Part shown: positions 6,405-9,236 of the stretch, one piece after another | Layout: each line of letters begins with the position of its first letter | How positions within the stretch are numbered: position 1 is the first letter of the stretch | Assembly: GCA_937915955.1 (NCBI GenBank) | Contig: CALGIB010000067.1 | Location: 1 to 9,236 of the forward strand | Source of the DNA: an uncultured Pseudomonadota bacterium | Lineage (GTDB): Bacteria > Myxococcota_A > UBA796 > CAJQPC01 | Direction of reading: 5' to 3' | Length of the DNA: 9,236 bases | The notes under the pieces: generated by a model | What the model saw: only the letters and a program-made list of their open reading frames with translations | Database searches by the model: none | What the model was told of the DNA's origin: nothing | Program-made: the position numbers and the translations under genes

Positions 6405-7064
6405 ATGATCCGGGATCGCATCAAGGGCGCTTTGCGCAAGGCAGCGCTCAAGGCCTTCGGCATGGAATGGGACGCGGAAGAGCGCACCCGACGCAAGACC
6501 AAGGGCAGCAAGGACGGCACCTACGACGCCTCGGTGATCCCCAAGCTCGTGGACGGCGACGGCGACACGCCGGGCCCCAAGCACCTCGAGCTGATCGGCC
6601 GGACCTGGCTGGCGGCCCAGCTGGCCGGCGGCGTGCCCGGCACCATCGTCGACATCCGCCCACCACAGGAGACCGCGCACGGGCTCATCCCCGGCAGCGT
6701 CCTTCTCCCCAACCACCAGATCCTGGCCAACACCCACCTGCTGCCCGACCCCAAGCTGCGCGTGACCGTGGTCGACGCCGACGGGGAGCAGGGCAGCGCC
6801 CAGGTCGCCAAGCTCCTGCGGGACGCCGGCTGGGGCTGGACCCGAAGCCTCCAGGGCGGCTGGGCCGAGTGGCTCGAACACAGCGAGCCCGACGCCAAGC
6901 CCGAGCCGGTCGACGGCTGCCGGCACCAGGTCGGCAGCACCGTCTCGGTGAAGGGCCGCGCGGGCGTGGTCCAGGCGGCCTACGTGGGCGGCACCTACGA
7001 CGTGCTGCTCGACTACGCCCAGGACGAGGTCGCCAAGGGCATCGCCGAAGCCGACCTCGGCTGA
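6405..7064 (+). CDS. Rhodanese-like domain protein lacking the catalytic cysteine, with C-terminal SH3-like tail
   Basis: 219 residues. A basic N-terminal helix (about 1-19, with LRKA at 10-13) and a charged linker (20-60) precede a rhodanese-like domain (about 62-158): IVDIRPPQETAHGLIPGS (81-98) corresponds to the family's VDVR...GHIPGA element, and LLRDAGW...LQGGWAEW (137-156) to its C-terminal signature. The active-site loop, normally C-x-x-G-x-R-S, reads DADGEQGS (124-131), with Ala125 at the cysteine position; the only cysteine is Cys172, outside the domain. It is therefore unlikely to be a thiosulfate sulfurtransferase and more likely a binding or regulatory version. Residues 175-219 (VGSTVSVKGRAGVVQ, YDVLLDYA, then EADL) look like a small SH3-like beta barrel; this is inference. 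ATG 6405 is preceded by AGGAG. Its stop lies 6 nt before the transglycosylase start, suggesting co-transcription. Its partner is not evident. Confidence 0.82.
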   Translation: MIRDRIKGALRKAALKAFGMEWDAEERTRRKTKGSKDGTYDASVIPKLVDGDGDTPGPKHLELIGRTWLAAQLAGGVPGTIVDIRPPQETAHGLIPGSVLLPNHQILANTHLLPDPKLRVTVVDADGEQGSAQVAKLLRDAGWGWTRSLQGGWAEWLEHSEPDAKPEPVDGCRHQVGSTVSVKGRAGVVQAAYVGGTYDVLLDYAQDEVAKGIAEADLG

Positions 7065-7070
7065 GAGGCC

Positions 7071-9236
7071 ATGCGCTGGACCCTGCTCTGCAGCCTGGCT
7101 CTGGCCGGCGTCGTCGGGGCCGTCCTGCCCGAGGAGCCCGAGACCCCTCCGGGCCACCCGCTGGTCTCCAGCACCCCCAGCCTGGACAACGGCGTGCGCG
7201 CCTGGAAGCTCGGTGACGCGGAGCGCGCCAAGGTCGAGCTGATCGCCTGGCTGGACTCCGGCGAGGGTCCCTGGGGCCGCGAGCGGGACGCGGGGCGCTT
7301 CCTCCTGGGCTGGATCCACCTGGTTGACGGCCACGACAACCTGGCCTCCGAGCAGTTCACCCGGGTCCGCGCGGGCCAGGGGCCCCTGGCCCCATGGGGC
7401 GCCTGGTACGAGGCCGTGGCCGACCACCGTCGAGGCCGTCACGCGGTGGCCGCGGCCGAGTGCAAGGCCTACCGCAGCGCCTGGCCCGAGGGCGAGCACG
7501 CCGACGAGTGCTTGATGCTCATGGCCCAGGCGTACACGGCCGCCGGCCATCGTCAGCCCGCCCTGGAGGCCTACCAGCAGTACCTGGAAGACAACCCCGG
7601 CACGCCTCGCGAGGAGGAGATCCGCCTGGGCATGGCGCTGGCCGAGGCCAACCGCTCGCCAGCCAAGGGCGCCTCGATGCTGCAGGAGCTCACCCTGGAT
7701 CACGAGTACCTCTGCACTGCCCGGGCCGCGCAGCTCGAGCTGGATCGGGTCCTGGATCTCCACGAGCTGGACGAGCCCAGGCTCGACCCCCTGCTCGCCG
7801 ACGAGAAGCGGGCCCTGTCGATGCGGGACGGCGGCTTCGGGGACGAGGCCTGGACCGCCTACCAGGACATCCAGGTGCGCTACGCCGAGGACCCCCGCGC
7901 GCAGGACTGGGCCACCGCCAACTGGGAGCGGTTCTGCTGGCGCACGCACCGCTACGACGAGCTCGGGGACGCCTTCGCCGGCCAGTACGCGCGCGGCGCC
8001 AACGCCGAGGACGCCTGGTTCGCCTTCCGCGCCTACTTCCGCGGCGGGGACTTCGTCGAGTCCGCGAAGTGGGGCGAGATCGGCCTGGCCAAGCACGGCA
8101 GCCACCACCGCTGGCGCCGCAGCCGCGACGTGGTCGCCCACAGCCAGCAGCTGGCGGGCAACTACGAGCGGGCCCGCGAGCACTGGGACATCCTGGCCCG
8201 GACCGGCGGCTCGCTGGGCCGCACCGCCGAGTGGTTCGGGGCCTTCTGCAGCTACCGAATGGGCGAGCACGAGGAGGCGCTCAAGCGGCTGGAGCCCATC
8301 GTCGCGCAGGGGGGCGAGGAGGCCCTGACGGCCCGCTACTACCAGGGAAAGTCGCTGGCCGCGCTGGGCAAGCGCGAGGAGGCCCAGGACACCTGGAGGG
8401 TCCTGCTCGATCAGCACCCCACCAGCTGGTACGCGCTGCTCCTGCGGTCCCGTTGGCGCAAGCTGGGCGAGGGCTCCAGCCCCGAGATCCGCCAGGGCCG
8501 CTGGGACGGCGGCGCCGCGACCGAGCTGATCCCCACGGTTCCGATGCCCTCCCCTCGGGACCGGCCCGCCGTGGCCTCGGTCCGGGGCGGGCTCGAGCTC
8601 CCCCAGGGCCGAGCGGTGAGCTGGTCCGAGCTCAGCTGGCCGCTGCAGCCGGCGACGGCGCCGGATCTGGACCACCCGGTGCTGGTCCTGCACCCTCGGG
8701 CCGAGGAGCTGCCCGAGCGCCCCGACAGCTACATCGACGGCCAGTGGTTCGATCCCGAGCTGCAGCGGCAGACCTTCGAGGCCTTCGCGCACGCGCAGGC
8801 GCACATCTGGCCCCAGCTGCCCGCCGCGCTGGATCTGGCCAGCGTGGGCGTCTACGAGCTGTCCGGAGACCTGGTCGCGGACATCTACGACGAGTGGCAG
8901 TACGCCGCAGGCCGCCGCACGGCGCGCCAGAAGCTGGTCCGCAGCGTCAACCTGCCCCAGCAGCAGTGGCGCCAGATCTTCCTGTACGCCCGCGACCACC
9001 ACCACGTCGCCCGCTTCACCCTGGGCCTCGCTCCCGGCGCGATCAGCCCCGAGGAGCGGGCCAACGCCATGCGCCTGGCCTACCCCCGAGCCCACGCCGA
9101 GCGCGTCGAGCGCTGGTCTCAGGCCTTCGACGTCGATCCCTTGCTGGTGCTGGGCCTGATGCGCCGGGAGAGCCTCTACCGCAGCACGGCGCTGTCGCAC
9201 GCGGGCGCGGTCGGGGTCATGCAGATCATGCCGATG
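7071..9236 (+). CDS. Slt70-like lytic murein transglycosylase with TPR-like repeats, 3' end truncated by window
   Basis: The frame stays open for 722 codons to the window edge. It should cleave the MurNAc-GlcNAc bond of peptidoglycan in the periplasm, giving 1,6-anhydro ends. Residues 1-19 (MRWTLLCSLALAGVVGA) form a Sec-type signal peptide; Cys7 is not in a lipobox. Residues about 40-460 are helical repeats of TPR/superhelix type (for example LMLMAQAYTAAGHRQPALEAY, broken at 148-168; YYQGKSLAALGKREEAQDTW, 423-442), ending in the Slt-like HPTSWYALLLR (449-459). A proline-rich stretch (about 480-570) leads to a second helical region and AMRLAYPRA (666-674). The SLT catalytic domain then begins: RRES with catalytic Glu700, then SHAGAVGVMQIMP (709-721). 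About 100 or more residues are presumably missing. The start ATG 7071 has GAGAGG only 2 nt upstream, overlapping the preceding stop. Family call is firm; sub-family is Slt-like rather than MltC/E because of the long repeat region. Confidence 0.93.
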   Translation, partial: MRWTLLCSLALAGVVGAVLPEEPETPPGHPLVSSTPSLDNGVRAWKLGDAERAKVELIAWLDSGEGPWGRERDAGRFLLGWIHLVDGHDNLASEQFTRVRAGQGPLAPWGAWYEAVADHRRGRHAVAAAECKAYRSAWPEGEHADECLMLMAQAYTAAGHRQPALEAYQQYLEDNPGTPREEEIRLGMALAEANRSPAKGASMLQELTLDHEYLCTARAAQLELDRVLDLHELDEPRLDPLLADEKRALSMRDGGFGDEAWTAYQDIQVRYAEDPRAQDWATANWERFCWRTHRYDELGDAFAGQYARGANAEDAWFAFRAYFRGGDFVESAKWGEIGLAKHGSHHRWRRSRDVVAHSQQLAGNYERAREHWDILARTGGSLGRTAEWFGAFCSYRMGEHEEALKRLEPIVAQGGEEALTARYYQGKSLAALGKREEAQDTWRVLLDQHPTSWYALLLRSRWRKLGEGSSPEIRQGRWDGGAATELIPTVPMPSPRDRPAVASVRGGLELPQGRAVSWSELSWPLQPATAPDLDHPVLVLHPRAEELPERPDSYIDGQWFDPELQRQTFEAFAHAQAHIWPQLPAALDLASVGVYELSGDLVADIYDEWQYAAGRRTARQKLVRSVNLPQQQWRQIFLYARDHHHVARFTLGLAPGAISPEERANAMRLAYPRAHAERVERWSQAFDVDPLLVLGLMRRESLYRSTALSHAGAVGVMQIMPM

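Noticed and set aside
6401..7216. Plus-strand frame starting at ATG 6401, 4 nt before the rhodanese-like start
   Set aside because: Arg/Gly/Pro-rich out-of-frame product; the frame from 6405 has the rhodanese-like signature and the better ribosome-site spacing.
6360..9200. A 946-codon minus-strand open frame opposite the rhodanese-like and transglycosylase genes
   Set aside because: Its codons are exactly in register with the sense codons, so a stop would need TTA, CTA or TCA in the sense genes; I see none in the transglycosylase. The frame is open because of codon bias. Its product is low-complexity with no recognisable domain.
1..9236. tRNA/rRNA genes, CRISPR arrays, insertion sequences, integrase or attachment sites, toxin-antitoxin or phage-defence genes
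   Set aside because: Looked for by eye on both strands; no repeat-spacer pattern, inverted-repeat-bounded element, cloverleaf or characteristic protein motif was found. The window is almost fully covered by ordinary chromosomal-type genes.

Overview
The window is very GC-rich (roughly 70% by eye), with strong G/C bias at third codon positions, tightly packed genes and frequent GTG starts. The gene families, especially a FIST sensor next to a soluble histidine kinase and a ParE-type topoisomerase with a myxobacterial-looking C-terminus, suggest a high-GC deltaproteobacterial or Myxococcota-like bacterium. That assignment is inference; no rRNA or other phylogenetic marker is present apart from the topoisomerase fragment.

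Layout, left to right. (1) Plus strand, 1-2234: the 3' end of a type IIA topoisomerase B subunit (ParE-like), overlapping by 4 nt a 602-residue polytopic membrane protein that resembles GT-C type glycosyltransferases. (2) Minus strand, 6293 down to 2239: four closely spaced genes that look like one operon. In transcription order they are a Rieske [2Fe-2S] ferredoxin-like protein, a FIST-domain ligand sensor, a soluble PAS/histidine kinase with a C-terminal degenerate receiver, and a short-chain dehydrogenase/reductase (SDR) close to the peroxisomal trans-2-enoyl-CoA reductase group. Gaps are 29 nt, an 8-nt overlap, and 29 nt. The operon converges on the membrane-protein gene with only 4 nt between stop codons. 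(3) A 111-nt divergent intergenic region, 6294-6404. (4) Plus strand, 6405-9236: a rhodanese-like protein without the catalytic cysteine, followed 6 nt later by a large secreted Slt70-like lytic transglycosylase with TPR-like repeats, cut off by the window end inside its catalytic domain.

How they may work together: FIST plus kinase is a recognisable sensory pair, with FIST domains thought to bind small ligands and the adjacent kinase relaying the signal. Placing it between a Rieske protein and an NAD(P)H-type reductase makes a candidate small-molecule or redox sensing and response unit. The kinase's receiver lacks its phospho-acceptor Asp and no response regulator is present in the window, so the output partner is unknown. 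The divergent Rieske and rhodanese-like proteins share a similar basic N-terminal helix (LRKA-x5-G), which may link them functionally. No mobile elements, CRISPR arrays, tRNA or rRNA genes were seen.
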